This document shows, in pieces, positions 12,535 through 25,295 of a DNA stretch of 64,000 nucleotides. The stretch's first letter is position 1. Each line of letters begins with the position of its first letter. Origin of the DNA: Cryptomeria japonica. Lineage: Eukaryota > Streptophyta > Pinopsida > Cupressales > Cupressaceae. A model generated the notes under the pieces. It had not been told where the DNA came from. It searched no databases and saw nothing but the letters and a program-made list of their open reading frames with translations. The position numbers were made by a program, and so were the translations under genes. The stretch spans positions 631,201,240-631,265,239 of the forward strand of contig NC_081415.1 in the NCBI RefSeq assembly GCF_030272615.1, written 5' to 3'.

Positions 12535-12914
12535 ACAGGTATCCTCGCAACCCAACGCAATGCCCAACTTGTTGATACACCTCCAATAACCCAACATATA
12601 ATATTAGTTTTGCATAGAGCCCATATGACAATTTGCCAAAAAAATCCATCGGATAATTTTCAAATGTAGACTCCATAGCTGCTATCAATGGAAGAAGATA
12701 AAATTTTCCAAAGCTTTGTGTCAAATCCTATGAGCCAAAAACTTTCTTGCCAAAAAAGAAAGTATCAAAAAACCTTTGCAAAAACACTATTGTATCAAAT
12801 ACCATGAGCTCAAACTCTCCTCCAGACAACGATACTTGAAATGAAAGGGGAAAGCGGGAATAATTATCATCATAAAATTTTACATCATTACTCAAGAAAA
12901 TCAAATAACTATTG

Positions 12915-15900
12915 TTACAAACCTTCCCATACCCTAGAAGGAATTTCTTCAAAACCCACCTCTCGTTGATTAACATTGCTATCAATGGCCAATTTTGCCA
13001 AATAATCTGCAATCTTATTAACTTCTTTGTAACAATGGGATACCAAGAAAGATTCAAACAATTCTAATTTTTGTAAAATGGGATCAAGTATATACTGCAA
13101 ATTCCAACAATTTGATTTTTTTTTCATAACCCATTGAATTACCACCATAGAATCACCTTCAATTATTAAGTCCTTAATTCCCAAAGAGATTGCCATATCC
13201 AATCCAAAAGACAAAGCATGAAATTCCGCATGATAGTTTTAAAACCAATAGCATGACACTTAGCTCGAATAAAATTTGCATTGTGATCATAAATTACCAT
13301 GCCTACCCCAGTCGACCCAGGGTTACCATGAGAGGCCCCATCAAAATTCAGTTTAAAGTGCCCCTGCGGAGGAGGTTTCCATCTAGCAGAGCACCTCTTA
13401 CCTATTGCATCATTCTTTTTTAAAATTGAACCATGAGAGGGTAAAATTGACAACATCTTCCAAACTCAAGTAACTCTACTATCTCAGTGCGAAAAAGAAG
13501 TAAGATTTTCCAAATTCTTATAAATAAATGACAAAGCAACCTCAGAGATTGAAGACTCAATTTTTAATAGAACCTTAGACATAAGAGACCTTGTTTTTTT
13601 AAATATCCCGTTGTTTCTCTTTAGCCAAACATTCCAAATCACAATAGATGGAGATATGATCCAAAGGCATGCATATAAAAAAATGAGGCAAGCATAAAGG
13701 GCCAAGATCTAAAATGGGAAATGAGATCCTTACCAATAATAAAGGATATATTTAACTTCTCAAACAACCACTGCCAACATTCATAAGCATAATCACAATG
13801 TAGGAGCAAGTGTGAAGAAGATTCCAAATTTTTGTTACAAAGGACACAAGGGAAAACAACAGTAATACCAAGCCTGTCTAGTCTCATACTTGTAAGGACT
13901 CTGTCCTGAGCTGCCAACCAAGCAAAGACTCCAGCTTTAGGAAGACAAGCCGAATGCCAAAACAACTTATAAGGCCAAGATGATAAATCTTTAGCAACCA
14001 TAAGAGAGTTGTAACCATCTTTAACAGTGTACTTACTAGAAATATTCTTTGTCCAAATAAGTTCATCCTCAGAATAAAAAAGAAATACATTTCTATCCCC
14101 CAAAATCTTCTCAAAATCTAATTTCATGCTTTGATCAACATCTAAGAAATCAATCAACTTCCATCAGGCTAGCTTAAGGGGTCCACTAGTCACAATTTCA
14201 AAATAATTTGTTACAAAAACACCCCAAAGGGAGGAAAGAACAGTGATCAGAGGAGACCAATCCCTAATATTCACCAAAGGTGCGTGTCCATTCCATACTT
14301 CTTCCCAGAATCTGACCTTTCTACCATTATGAACAATCCATGAGAGATGAGGCAAAATAATTGATTTACACTTACAAAGGAAATTCCAAATAGCAAAACC
14401 CAAAGGCAAATTTGAGACTTTAAAAATGTACTCTCTTGGTCCATTATTTAAATATTTGGCAAACGTAATATGTGCCCATAAGGAGCTAGGCTTGTCATAT
14501 AATTTCCAAACCAACTTAGCACCTAAGGCTAAATTCTGATTCTTCAGACTCTGAATTCCTGTTCCCCCAAGTTCCTTAGGCAAACATACCTTATCCCATA
14601 CAACTAAAGGGAGTGTCTTCTTGCCATCTTTATTATTGTTCCAAAGAAAATCTCTAAGAGTATCCTATAGACTAACAATAGCTGCTTTTGGAGACTTCAA
14701 AACAGATATGAGATAAATGGGAACAACATTCAAAATAGACTTGATGAGGACAATTTTACCCGCCAAAGTTAACCATCTATGATTCCATGAGAGAATTCTT
14801 TTAGAAATGACCGAAATAATCTTATCCCAAAAACCAATCTTATCCTGTTTAACAAAGAAAGGAATCCCAAGGTAAGTAAATGGAAGATTTCCAGTCTCAA
14901 ATCCCCAAAAGGATTGCAACCTATGCTGAACCAGTTGTGATGTATTAAGGAGAAAAATCTTTGATTTATCACCATTCACTTTCTAACCAGAAAATGATGC
15001 ATAATTTTGTATTATTCCTTTAATCACTTTTGCCTCAACTAACGAAGCATGTCCAAATAACAGAGTATCATCTACAAAGAGACAATGAGAAATAATTTGG
15101 GGAATATTCTGAATCCTTATACCTTTCCAAAGCCCCCCCACTTTAGCAGCCCTAATAGCCCAACTAAAGGTTTCAGCTAGGAGAATAAACAAAAAGGGAG
15201 AAAGGGGATCTCTCTGTCTCAAACCCCGAGAGGAAGTGAAAAAACCACAAGGAGAACCATTAATTAAAACCGAGAATCTTGCAGAAGAAATACATGCACG
15301 AATCCATTTGACCCAGGCCTTTGAAAAACCTAACTTCTCAAGAACAACACATAAAGCCTCCCACTCTACTCTATCATAAGCCTTCATCATGTCTAGTTTA
15401 AGTATCATGGCCGAGGTTCTTTGGGTGGAAATAGAATGAAGCACCTCATGTGCTACAATTGCACCCTCTGTCGTCTCCCTTCCGGGAACAAAACCACCTT
15501 GCTCCAATGAAATGATCCTAGGTAGATTTTTTGCCAACCTAAGGGAAATTGCCTTCGTAAATATCTTACACAAAGTGTTACATAAAGCAATGGGGCAGAA
15601 GTCAACAAAAGTCTTAGTATCCTCTTTTTTAGGAATAATTGCAATCATTGTAGTATTAAGTTCTTTTAAAATAGACCCATTTCTCCTAGCTTCCTCGAGA
15701 GCCAATAAAACATTATTTCCCACAAAATCCCAACGTTTCTGAAAAAATAAAGGAGTAAAACCATCTGGTCCCAGAGCTTTATCCGGATTCATGGCAAACG
15801 CAACATTCTTAACTTCTTCTAAGGAAAAGGGAGACATCAACATCTTATTGTCTTCCAAAGATACTAAAGGAGGAATATTAGATATAATATCACTGCTGAG

Positions 15901-17153
15901 ATTTCCATTTTCCGAAGATAATAATGACTTAAAAAACCTAATTGCCTCTAAAGCAATGTCCTCTGGCTCTGTCAATAAATTCCCATTCATGACACTGAAT
16001 ACAAGATATCCTATTCTTACATCTTTTAATCTTAGTTGAAGAATAATTTTTTTTTGTGTTCTTGTCACCATCTGAAAGCCATAACTCTCTAGATTTCTGG
16101 TTCCAATAGATTTCCTCTCTAGCTAACATCTCCTCAAGCTGTAATTTTAGTGACTTCAATTCATCAAAAACTTATGGCACCATACCATGTTGAAGCACAT
16201 GAGTATTAAGACACTCAATCATATCTTGAATCCTTTGTTTCTCCTGGAAAATGTTCTTAAAATGCGAGATATTCCATTGCCTAATATTCAATTTCAAATA
16301 ACTTAACTTCTTAGCAATCTGAAACATGCGGGACCCAGAACAAAAAGGAGCAAAATTCCACCATTTCATAAGCAGAGGCAAAAAGGAAGAATCCCTAAAC
16401 CACATGGGCTCAAATTTAAATGGAGACTTAAAAGAAGCCCTATTCTCAATAACTGAAAAGGAAATTGGAAAATGATCAGAACCCGAGACCGGTAGAATAG
16501 AGGAAAAGAATTCAAAATCTGAATCAATCCAATTCTCAGATAACAAAAACTGATCTAATCTCTCAGCAATCTGAGAAAATCCCTTCTCATGTTTGTCCAT
16601 GTGAAAACCCCATTCCGAGACTTACAATAAAAAAGGCTCATATCAGAAATGAAATCCCCAAAGTCATCCATAATCCTTTTATTAGGGAAAACGCCTCCTC
16701 TTTTCTCATCTAAATCAGTGATAGCATTAAAATCACCCCCGAAGATAATAAAGGAACCATGTTTTAAGGGAGAAGAAATCCTCTTTAATTCACCCCATAA
16801 CTTACTCTTCCCTTGAATTCTTGACGAAGCATAAATTTTAAAAAGCCAGAATTTAACCTTCAAAATCTTGCTTATAACAAAAACCAACATCCAATTGTAG
16901 CAGATGCCACTAACTGTACCTCAATATTATAATTATTTCAAAGCAGTGCCAAACCCCCTGAAGCACCACAAGCCGGAGAAGAAAGAAAATTTCACCTTCT
17001 CCAAGATGAAAAAACCAAATCAGTAGACTCCTTTGACAACTTTGTTTCTTGCAACATAAAAATATCACACTTAATTAAGTCCATCTGGGACTTAATTAAG
17101 AGTCATTTGTTAGGGGCATTTAAGCCCCTAACATTCCAAGAAATAATTCTCAT
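12915..17153 (-). pseudogene. LINE copy 1 ORF2: endonuclease, reverse transcriptase, RNase H
   Basis: ORF2 starts at 17153 with a typical ISWNVRGLNAP endonuclease start. The endonuclease GGDFNAI and SDHFP motifs follow. The RT is best preserved in the 362-codon piece 16071-14983: GPDGFTPLFFQ, then LKLDMMKAYDRVEW, then GLRQRDPLSPFLF, with FVDD at 15067-15078 in place of the canonical YADD. A zf-RVT-like region (KAGVFAWLAAQDR) lies near 13950. An RNase H domain (FDGASHGNPGS and EGDS) spans 13400-12950. There are frameshifts near 16160, 13650 and 13200, and stops elsewhere. Plant L1 lineages with a C-terminal RNase H are known. Confidence 0.87.
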
Positions 17154-19412
17154 CGTCCTCGAGGGGAGGCCGAAGCTCCCCTCTTCCCATTAATCGGAGA
17201 ATGTTTGCTTTTCCCAAAGCAACCTTGCAAATTACGTTTCACAACCCCTGATCTTGTCACAGGAGGACTAGTCACAAATCTTTTACTCCTCTTTTTTTTT
17301 ACACTTACATGAGTTAGGCATGTTTTCTTAGGCCTACCAAGAGAGACCGAATGCCTCCCTTGCCCACAAGCAGGAGAAAGGGACAAAGTCTTTTGAATTC
17401 CAACATCAATTTCCATTTGAGTCTTAAGATTATTTGGAGGCCTACCTCTCCTAGGAGAAACCACTGATGGTGAAAAAACCAGAGTTGTTTGGACAATTGG
17501 TAAACTCTTGCATGACTTTGGAGAAGCCAAGATAAATGGATTATCTTCAAAACCCAACTCTGTTGTAGCCAAAACCGCAAAAGGATTAGCAGATGCAGAA
17601 ATTGGAAGGGTCGAGTTTATACCCCCCAAATCATTCTCAATTGAACAAACAACTCTATTAGTAATACCCTCATCCATTTGATGTGCATGATTGTTAAAAA
17701 TATCATTTACTTGCTGAACCAAATTCTCATCTGGCATAATAACAGGGTCAACCTCTGACGGATTACTATTCCCTAAGGAGGATTCATTAGCCATATTAAT
17801 TTCAACATTCAGAGGGGAATTATTAGACATCAAATTCTTAATTTCCTGAACTAAAGAAGCATCATTAGGAAAACCTATGGCAGGTACTTGTTTAATAGTT
17901 TCCATATCAACCACTGCATTTTTATCTAAATTCACATTCTTTGAAGAATCCAAAACCTCCTTTTGAGTGCATGAAGACAAATTGTCGTCCTTACCCTTTG
18001 TGTGATTATTTGGCATCTTAGGGCAATCTATCATCAATGGATGATCTACTCCATTCATCGGGGGATTACCATCCACTATACCCCCGTTATTAGAAAATGT
18101 CTCCAGTAAAGACGAAAGTGAGACCGAACCCGAAGTGTGATCATTTGGTTTCCCAGAACTACGACACAATGGATTATTTTCAAGATTAATGTGACCCGTT
18201 TCTACCAGTTTATGCGAAGAGGCATTTCCACATCCTTCAACCGAAGGTCCCGCCGACAAACTATCTTTATTAAGGGATTTAGGGACAGAGCCAACAACCT
18301 GCTGGTTTTTCTTAAAATCCATAAGTAATGGAACATTCAAAAGTAAAGGAGACTTAAGAAGCTCCGTATCTAATTTCTCAATTAACTGGTGTCAAATACC
18401 ATCATGAGACTTCATATTACAAGTACGGGGGCAAACATTGTTAGGGTTAATAAGAACATAAATTTTTACCAGAACCTCCCCCTCCACAAAGTCCATTTTA
18501 GATTTTAAAAAAGTTCCAATAGTATTTCCAATTTTCTCAAGAACATCTGGATCCATAAATTCAAAAGGAATTTTAGGTAAACCAAACTAGAAAGGAATAA
18601 GTTTCGAACTAGACCAAGAAAGAACAAAAAAAGGTTTCTAAGCCGCAATTGAAATTAAATGTTTTCCAAACCAATGATGCGAAGTTCTTAATACCTCATC
18701 TCTAAAAGAAGGAGAATCAAAGACAATAATAAAAGCATTCATAGACAATAATTGAAAATAATGCATATCCCCCCATCTTTTCTGCAATTTATGATAAAGC
18801 TTTAACAAACTAATTTGATCACCCCAAATTTCCCCAGAAATAGCATTCGTATGCAAACAATTCACTTTCTTATCGACATAGGAACCTAAAAGATTGATAC
18901 AAGGGATAGGAGCCCAAACCTATGATGAAGAAACCCCCGACAGAATAGGATCATAAGGTATCTTACTTACCTTTTCCAGACTAGCTTCCTTGAGGTTCAC
19001 ATTTACCTTATTTCCCACTTGCTGTGAAGAAACAGAAACCCTAGCCGCAGTCTTCTTATTTGCCAAGCCAACAACCCTAGCAAACGTTCGTTGATTGCCC
19101 AGATCCAAAGACCATTTCCTCAAAAAGCCTTTGAATTGCTTCTCAGAATTCCCTTGATTCGCACCATTATTAAAACGTCCTGGAGTGAATCTCCTTCCAT
19201 TTGTTATTCTGCCTCCATGCCACACTACATCTGTTCCTAAAGAAGCCTTGAAAGTATTTTGAAGCTGGCTGAAAAACCTGGTTATTTCCGCTCCGGTTTA
19301 CCTATATCGCCATGTCCTTCCATCTGCCGTTCGTGTAGACCCACTGCGGAACATGAGGTGGGTCTTCCCAACCCACATCTGCCCATGAACCCAAATGTCC
19401 TCTACCAGCCAT
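17150..19412 (-). pseudogene. LINE copy 1 ORF1 (nucleic-acid-binding, DUF4283-like)
   Basis: The likely start is the ATG at 19412-19410. The reading frame is broken by several stops. Open pieces are 19225-18920, 18865-18638 and 18340-17150. The N-terminal half has the features of plant LINE ORF1 proteins of the DUF4283 type (tryptophan-rich motifs and a PFEFMDPDVLEKIG-like stretch). The C-terminal 396-codon piece is low-complexity, Ser/Asn-rich and ends in a basic tail. The stop TGA at 17152-17150 overlaps the ORF2 ATG. In the family, ORF1 coats the element RNA. The domain name is assigned by eye. Confidence 0.72.
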
Positions 19413-20331
19413 GTCCGATCATTGTATTAAATTTCTATTGAACCTGAGAGAGAACGATTGAATAAAAAAGCTCTGACACTCCCGATCTTCCTCTGGATTC
19501 AAAACACTATCTGCAACTATTTATGGAGTCCACACATTGTTTGGAAGAACAACTAATTCTCATTTTGCAAGCTTAGCGTCTTCAAAACAACGACAATGTG
19601 CCGTGATCTCATATTTATTTTTGCAATTTTTGATAGATCTGGAACAGATTTGTTGCCACAAGCGATCTGCACTCTTTAACTTCTGCAATTATTACCTTCT
19701 TCGGCTCCTTTCTGACTATTTTAGGATGAAATCAAGGCTATTGGCTTCTTTCTCTTTCCTGACAACGATGCTTCTGATAAACCCTAGCTTTGACAAATGC
19801 AACGGCTACGAACATCTATTGATAACAGATAAGAGAACTCTATCCCCTCCTAGTGCAGCGATAACAATTATGAACAATGACTATTCAGATAATATTGGAG
19901 AACAAGCTCGATAAAGTGTGGAATGATATGCTGTGTCTGAAATTATAGTTGGCTACAATGCGAATTATTATCAAGTTCAAGACGACTGTATATAAGATAA
20001 TGCCTTGATCTGCTCTATAAAAAATTGAGAAAAAAAACTAGCTTGTCAGCTGATATTTCAATGATAACCTTTTCTTCTCCTCGGATCCACCTAAAACTAA
20101 AGATCCCTAGATTAAAAGCGAGTTACCACCGCTACGAAAGCCAAATAAGGGAAATTTGCGGCTAAAGGGCATCTGTGCTCTATCATCTACTGTGTGAGAT
20201 TTTCGCTGCCCGTTCAGGTAAGTATTAATCACAAACATATTGATTTGATAGATTTATACTACAAAATATTGCAAGTCTCTTCACATAGATCTCCTCTTTT
20301 GAGCAATGCTCAATACAATATAACTCATGGA
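19413..20331. other. LINE 5' flank or 5' UTR with one short open frame
   Basis: This is the upstream side of LINE copy 1, and no element end was identified. The only open frame of note is on the plus strand, 19726-19914. It codes 62 residues with a basic start and a hydrophobic stretch (ASFSFLTTMLLINPSF), which resembles a signal peptide. It has no recognised family and may be chance antisense to the LINE leader. Confidence 0.3.
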
Positions 20332-20545
20332 TATTATATTATTATTATTATTATTATTATTGTTATTATTGTTATTGTTATTGTTATTGTTATTGTTATT
20401 GTTATTATTATTATTGTTGTTATTATTGTTATTATTGTTATTATTATTATTATTGTTGTTATTATTGTTATTGTTATTATTATTGTTGTTGTTGTTGTTG
20501 TTATTATTATTGTTATTATTATATCATATCATTATTATTTGATTT
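20332..20545. repeat. TTA/TTG trinucleotide microsatellite
   Basis: About 210 bp of uninterrupted TTA and TTG triplets in mixed order. Every frame is open, so apparent poly-Ile/Val and poly-Leu proteins here are artefacts. Confidence 0.97.
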
Positions 20546-21304
20546 TATATTCTTGTCTTTGACAAAAAAAAGTAAATTTTATATAAGGATATTTTTAATT
20601 CCTCGTAATTAATAATATTATTTGTAATCTATTATTATACTACTATTTTACTATATTATATATTTATATACTATGTATTTAAAACAAAATAGTTTTTTGT
20701 TTATATATATATTTTGTAAGAATATTGACATACTAATCTTCTAATAAAAATAATATAAAATTATAATAATAATAAAATGATTTTCTATTTTTCATGTATT
20801 TAAGTGTCACAAACATGTCAATTTAAATGCTTCTAGTTAGAGTGTAATATGCTTTGGTGTAATTAAAATATGACATTTTTATAAAAACAAATGATATTTT
20901 TTTGTTTTTAACTACCAAGGATACCATGATTAAATTCTAGTGGAATATTTTAAAAATCAAATTTAGGACACTTCTTATTAGAAGAGCTAATGTGACAAGT
21001 TGTGTAATGAGTCACACTTCTAAACCTTTTGTAATCAATTCACATTAAAAAAAAAATTCTTATAACATTCCATACAATTGGTAAATGCTCATAAAGTTAG
21101 CTTGTTCATTTATTGACATCCTTCCCTTATTTGTCTCACATTAGTTGATAGACCTTTTGTAATGTTTGTCTTTAGTCACTTGCTTTTCTTACTCATCTGA
21201 TATGGTATGACATACCTATATACATGTGCTTATGCAATCTAACATTTCATCTTGTCATATTTTTTGCATTTCTCATCCATATGAATATGACATACATATA
21301 GCAC
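20546..21304. other. AT-rich intergenic DNA
   Basis: No gene or repeat boundary was recognised. It ends at the ATAAG target-site duplication of the TRIM-like element. Confidence 0.5.
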
Positions 21305-21309
21305 ATAAG

Positions 21310-21444
21310 TGTTAGAGTCATTTGTCGTTGTGCTAAAAACTCAAACTATCAACGCTTGATACAAATGCTAGATTTAACTCGACCCACGGGAGGTGGTTAA
21401 GCCATGTCACAAGTCCCCAAGGAGGTGCTAACCACTAAGTCAAC
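21310..21444 (-). repeat. TRIM 3' LTR (135 of 136 bp)
   Basis: It pairs with 27768-27903. I count about 28 differences in 135 positions and no indels. About 26 of the differences are transitions. Its last base was separated by the Copia insertion and now sits at 27686. Confidence 0.85.
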
Positions 21445-21980
21445 TGATAACTCAATGATGAACAATAAGTACCAAACCGGTACTGAGAGGGGGGGGGGGG
21501 GTGAATCAATACAGGCACAAACTTCCTTTCGCAAACCGGTTTGACTGCAAACACTGCAAATGTCTGACAGACAGTAACACCAGTCTGAAACAGAGTGCAA
21601 CCGGTAAAGTTAAGAATGACTATGACAAGCATTAACTGATTAATCACTTAGCTTTCCACTCAACTTAATACTACACTTCCATTTCACCCTTGTGCACGAA
21701 TAGGTAATCTATCATCAGAAATATAATAACAGCTAGCTCAACATGATTTACCTTCAGACACAAATCACTTAAATCATCACATGACACACATATTTTTCAC
21801 GTGGAAACCCAACTGGGAAAAACCACGGTGGGGATGAATACACACAAGCTGCTTTTGAACTCTTTAGAAGTCTGCTCTGTTAGGAGCCTAGTCCAGTTAG
21901 AGACTGTTACAATAGGTTCTGCTACGAACCGATCCTGTTAGGGATCACCCGGTTAAGGGATGGCCAAATACCCTGTTCCG
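21445..21980 (-). repeat. Truncated 3' LTR of the SIRE-like Copia element
   Basis: It matches the 5' LTR from its TTATCA end for about 535 bp, then homology stops abruptly. A purine-rich CTCTGGGGGAGCAGCC (about 22000-21985) that could be the PPT lies right beside the break. About 900 bp, the U3 part, is therefore missing. Confidence 0.82.
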
Positions 21981-22075
21981 TTAGGCTGCTCCCCCAGAGG
22001 AGTAGCATCCTTCAACACATCAATCCTGAAAAATATTGGACACTGCCATACCTGACTGATGTGGAGCACATATTT

Positions 22076-25000
22076 TCAGTTCACCTCTTGAAGGGGCAAC
22101 ACCCCTAATTCACTTCTTAAATAGGTAAATATACCCTTTGGTAGAGGCTTGGTGAATATGTCTGCTAACTGCTCCTTACTGGAAACATGTTCCAACACAA
22201 CCTCCTTGTTCCGAACCTTCTCCCTCAAGAAATGATACTTGAGCTCAAAGTGCTTGGTTCTAGCATGCAAAACTGGATTCTTGGAAATGTTAATTGCACT
22301 TGTATTGTCACAAAATATGCTTACCGGTTTAGATACAAGAACTTTGAAGCCATTCAATACATGCTTCATCCAAATAGTCTCGGTGCAGTTCATAAAAGCT
22401 ACAACATACTCTGCTTCTGCTATAGACTGAGAGATACAACTCTGCTTTTTACTCATCCATGAGACCAATCTACCACCAAGGAAGAATGCACCACCGGTTG
22501 TGCTCTTCCGGTCATCTACATTACCAGCCCAATCAACATCTATAAACACTTTCAGGTTGAAATCATTATTGTATGGATACCATAACCCATAGTCAATAGT
22601 TCCCTTCAGATATCTAAGAATCCGCTTGACTGCTACCAAGTGGGATTCTCTAGGGCTTTGTTGAAACCGAGCGGTAATACCCACTGCATGTGCAATGTCC
22701 GGTTTGCTATTCACTAAATAATGCAACTTGCCAATCACTGATCGGTAATCCTTCTCATTTACCACCACTAAGTCATCTTCTTTTGATAGCTCACAACCGG
22801 TCACCATTGGTGCACCAACCGGTTTACTATCTTCCATGCCAAAGGTCTTCAACACCTGTTTGACATACTTGGACTGAGTAATAAAGATTCCATCTTTCAT
22901 TTGTTGAATCTGTAGTCCAATGAAGAACTTAATCTCCCCTATGAGTGACATTTCAAACTCCTTTTTCATCTCATCAGCAAATTCATGACTCATCTTGTCA
23001 TCACCTCCAAAGATGATGTCATCAACAAATACTTCACAGATCAGAATCTGATCTCCTTCTGATTTCAAGTAGATATTGCTATCTTCACTTGTTCTTTCAA
23101 ATCCAATCTTCACAAGATGGGAGTGCAAGCGTTCATACCATGCTCTAGGTGCCTGCTTCAGTCCATACAAGGCTTTATGTAGCCTACACACCATGTCACT
23201 GTCTTCTGATAGGGCAAACCTATCTGGTTGTTCTATGTACACCTCCTCTTCAAGTATTCCATTTAGGAATGCAAATTTTACATCCATTTGATATACCTTG
23301 AATCCTTTAAAAGCTGCATATGCAAGAAGCATACACACTCCTTCCAATCTTGCTACTAGAGCAAAGGTTTCTCCATAGTCTTCTCCTTCTTCTTGGGCAT
23401 ATCCTTTACACACTAGTCTGGCTTTGTTCCTTACCACCATGCCATCCTCATTTAGCTTGTTTCTGAAAACCCATTTGGTTCCAATGACATTTTTATGCTT
23501 CGGTCTGGGTACCAAAGACCATGTACCATTCTTCTCTATCTGGTCAAGTTCCTCCTCCATTGCCTTGATCCAGTCTTCATCTTTATGTGCCTCTTTGAAT
23601 GATTTAGGCTCAAATTCAGAGATCATACATGAGCTTTCTCTGACCTTTCTTCTTGTAAGAATTCCTACATCTTTGTCTCCTATGATCTGCTTTGGATCAT
23701 GATTGAGTTTGACATACTTAGGTATGTTATTAACAGATTCTTCTTGCTTTTATTCTTCATCCTCATCTTCATCAACATCAACATCCATCGGTGTAGGAAC
23801 ATAGTTACTGGTATTGGGTTGATTTGCAACTGGTTCCCAGAAGGTTACTACCGGTTCACCTTCTATTTACTCACTGCCAGTTTCCTCTGGTTTCCCAGAG
23901 TTTTCATCAACCCTAACATTGATGCTTTCAACAATTCTCTGAGTCCTATTGTTGAAACATTTGAGAGCTTTACTCTTGGTGGAATATCCTAGGAATATTC
24001 CTTCATCACATTTTGCATCGACCTTGCTCTGATGTTCACTCCTCTTGATATAACATTTTCTACCAAACATTCTAAAGTAGCTTACCATTGGTCTCTTATC
24101 GGTCCAGTACTCATAAGGAGTTTTATCCTTTCCCTTTTTGATGAGTACCCGGTTCATTGTGTAGACTGCAGTGCTCACCGCTTCTCTCCAAAAGGTGTGA
24201 GCAACTTTTCCTTGGATCAACATAGTTCGAGCTGCTTCAACCACAGTCCGGTTGTTTCTCTCTTCTAAGACATTCTGCTGTGGAGTCTGGGGGGCAGACA
24301 ATTGCCTCTTGATGCCATTCTCTTCACAATATTTGTTGAATTCTCCGGAAGTGAATTCCCCTCCTTGATCAGTTCTAAGGCATTTGATTCTTCTACCACT
24401 TTCCTTTTCTACTAATGTTCTGAAAGCTCTGAACTTTCCAAAGGCTTCAAACTTGTCCTTCAAGAATGTGACCCACATCATTCTTGAGCAATCATCTGTA
24501 AGAATCATAAAATACCTATCTCCCTGCACACTCCTATTTTTCATAAGACCACACAAATCAGTATGCACAAGATCAAGTAAGTTGTTAGCTGTGAAGGATT
24601 TACCTTTGAAGGTTGAGGAAGACATTTTCCCCAGTTGACATTATCTGCACAAAGGATTTTCTGGTTTGCTCAGCATCGACAGTCCTCTAACTACCTTGAT
24701 CTTACTGGCCTTCACAATGTTATCAAAGTTTACATGGCAGAGTCTCCTATGCCATATCCAACTGTCATCAAACTTAGCCATAAGACATGTACTTATATTT
24801 GCATTTAGTTGAAATAAGTTACCTTTGGTCTGCATACTGGTGGCCATCAAATCACCATTCTTTCCTTTGATTTTGCATGCTCTATTTTTGAATTCTAGAG
24901 TGAGTCCACCGTCATTCAGCTGGGCAACACTCAATAGATTGTGTTTGAGAACTTCCACCCAATACACATTGTCGACACTGCTCTTTCCATTTAGAGAGAT

Positions 25001-25180
25001 GGACCCTCTTCCTTTGACCATACATGGTGCATCATTACCAAAGCGAACCATACCACCATCATATTCTTCCAAAGATAGAAACTTGCTCCGGTCACCAGTC
25101 ATATGATGAGAACAACCATTGTCAATAATCCACTCATTGGAATTATCAAAGCGGGAGACAAGAGCCTTTTTGTCCGACAC
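22076..25180 (-). pseudogene. Copia pol: protease, integrase, RT, RNase H (SIRE-like)
   Basis: The three long pieces lie in one frame, interrupted by nonsense codons at 24643-24641 and 23869-23867 and one more near 23750. Piece 25180-24641 has the protease region, with DNGCSHHMTGD in place of the usual DSG, and the start of the integrase zinc-binding region. Piece 24625-23867 is the integrase core (HTDLCG, TDDCSRMMWV, TDQGGEF). Piece 23626-22076 is RT and RNase H ([59 protein letters not shown]) and is fully open for 516 codons. The product would be a polyprotein that copies and integrates the element. Confidence 0.92.
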
Positions 25181-25295
25181 ATCTTCCTTTACTGCAACAA
25201 ATACAATATCTTAATTCTCTTCATCTTCCGATTCCTCATCTGTGACACCTTCATCAACTGCAGCAAAATAGTTTCTCCAGTTTCCTCCTTTGAAT

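Larger units (their letters stand above)
12535..19412 (-). mobile_element. L1-type LINE with RNase H (copy 1)
   Basis: This is a non-LTR retrotransposon that would move by target-primed reverse transcription. Read on the minus strand it has ORF1 (from ATG at 19412 to 17150), then ORF2 (17153 to about 12915) with apurinic-type endonuclease, reverse transcriptase, zinc-finger-like and RNase H domains. A 3' UTR of about 370 bp ends near 12535 in an A/T-rich tail. Both ORFs carry frameshifts and stop codons, so the copy is inactive. The 5' end may extend above 19412. No target-site duplication was established. Confidence 0.88.

Noticed and set aside
20194-20562. Long open frames coding poly-Ile/Val and poly-Leu
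   Set aside because: They come from the TTA/TTG microsatellite, which has no stop codons in those frames.
23076-24638. Plus-strand open frames over the SIRE-like pol
   Set aside because: They are shadows of the minus-strand polyprotein, which carries all recognisable motifs.
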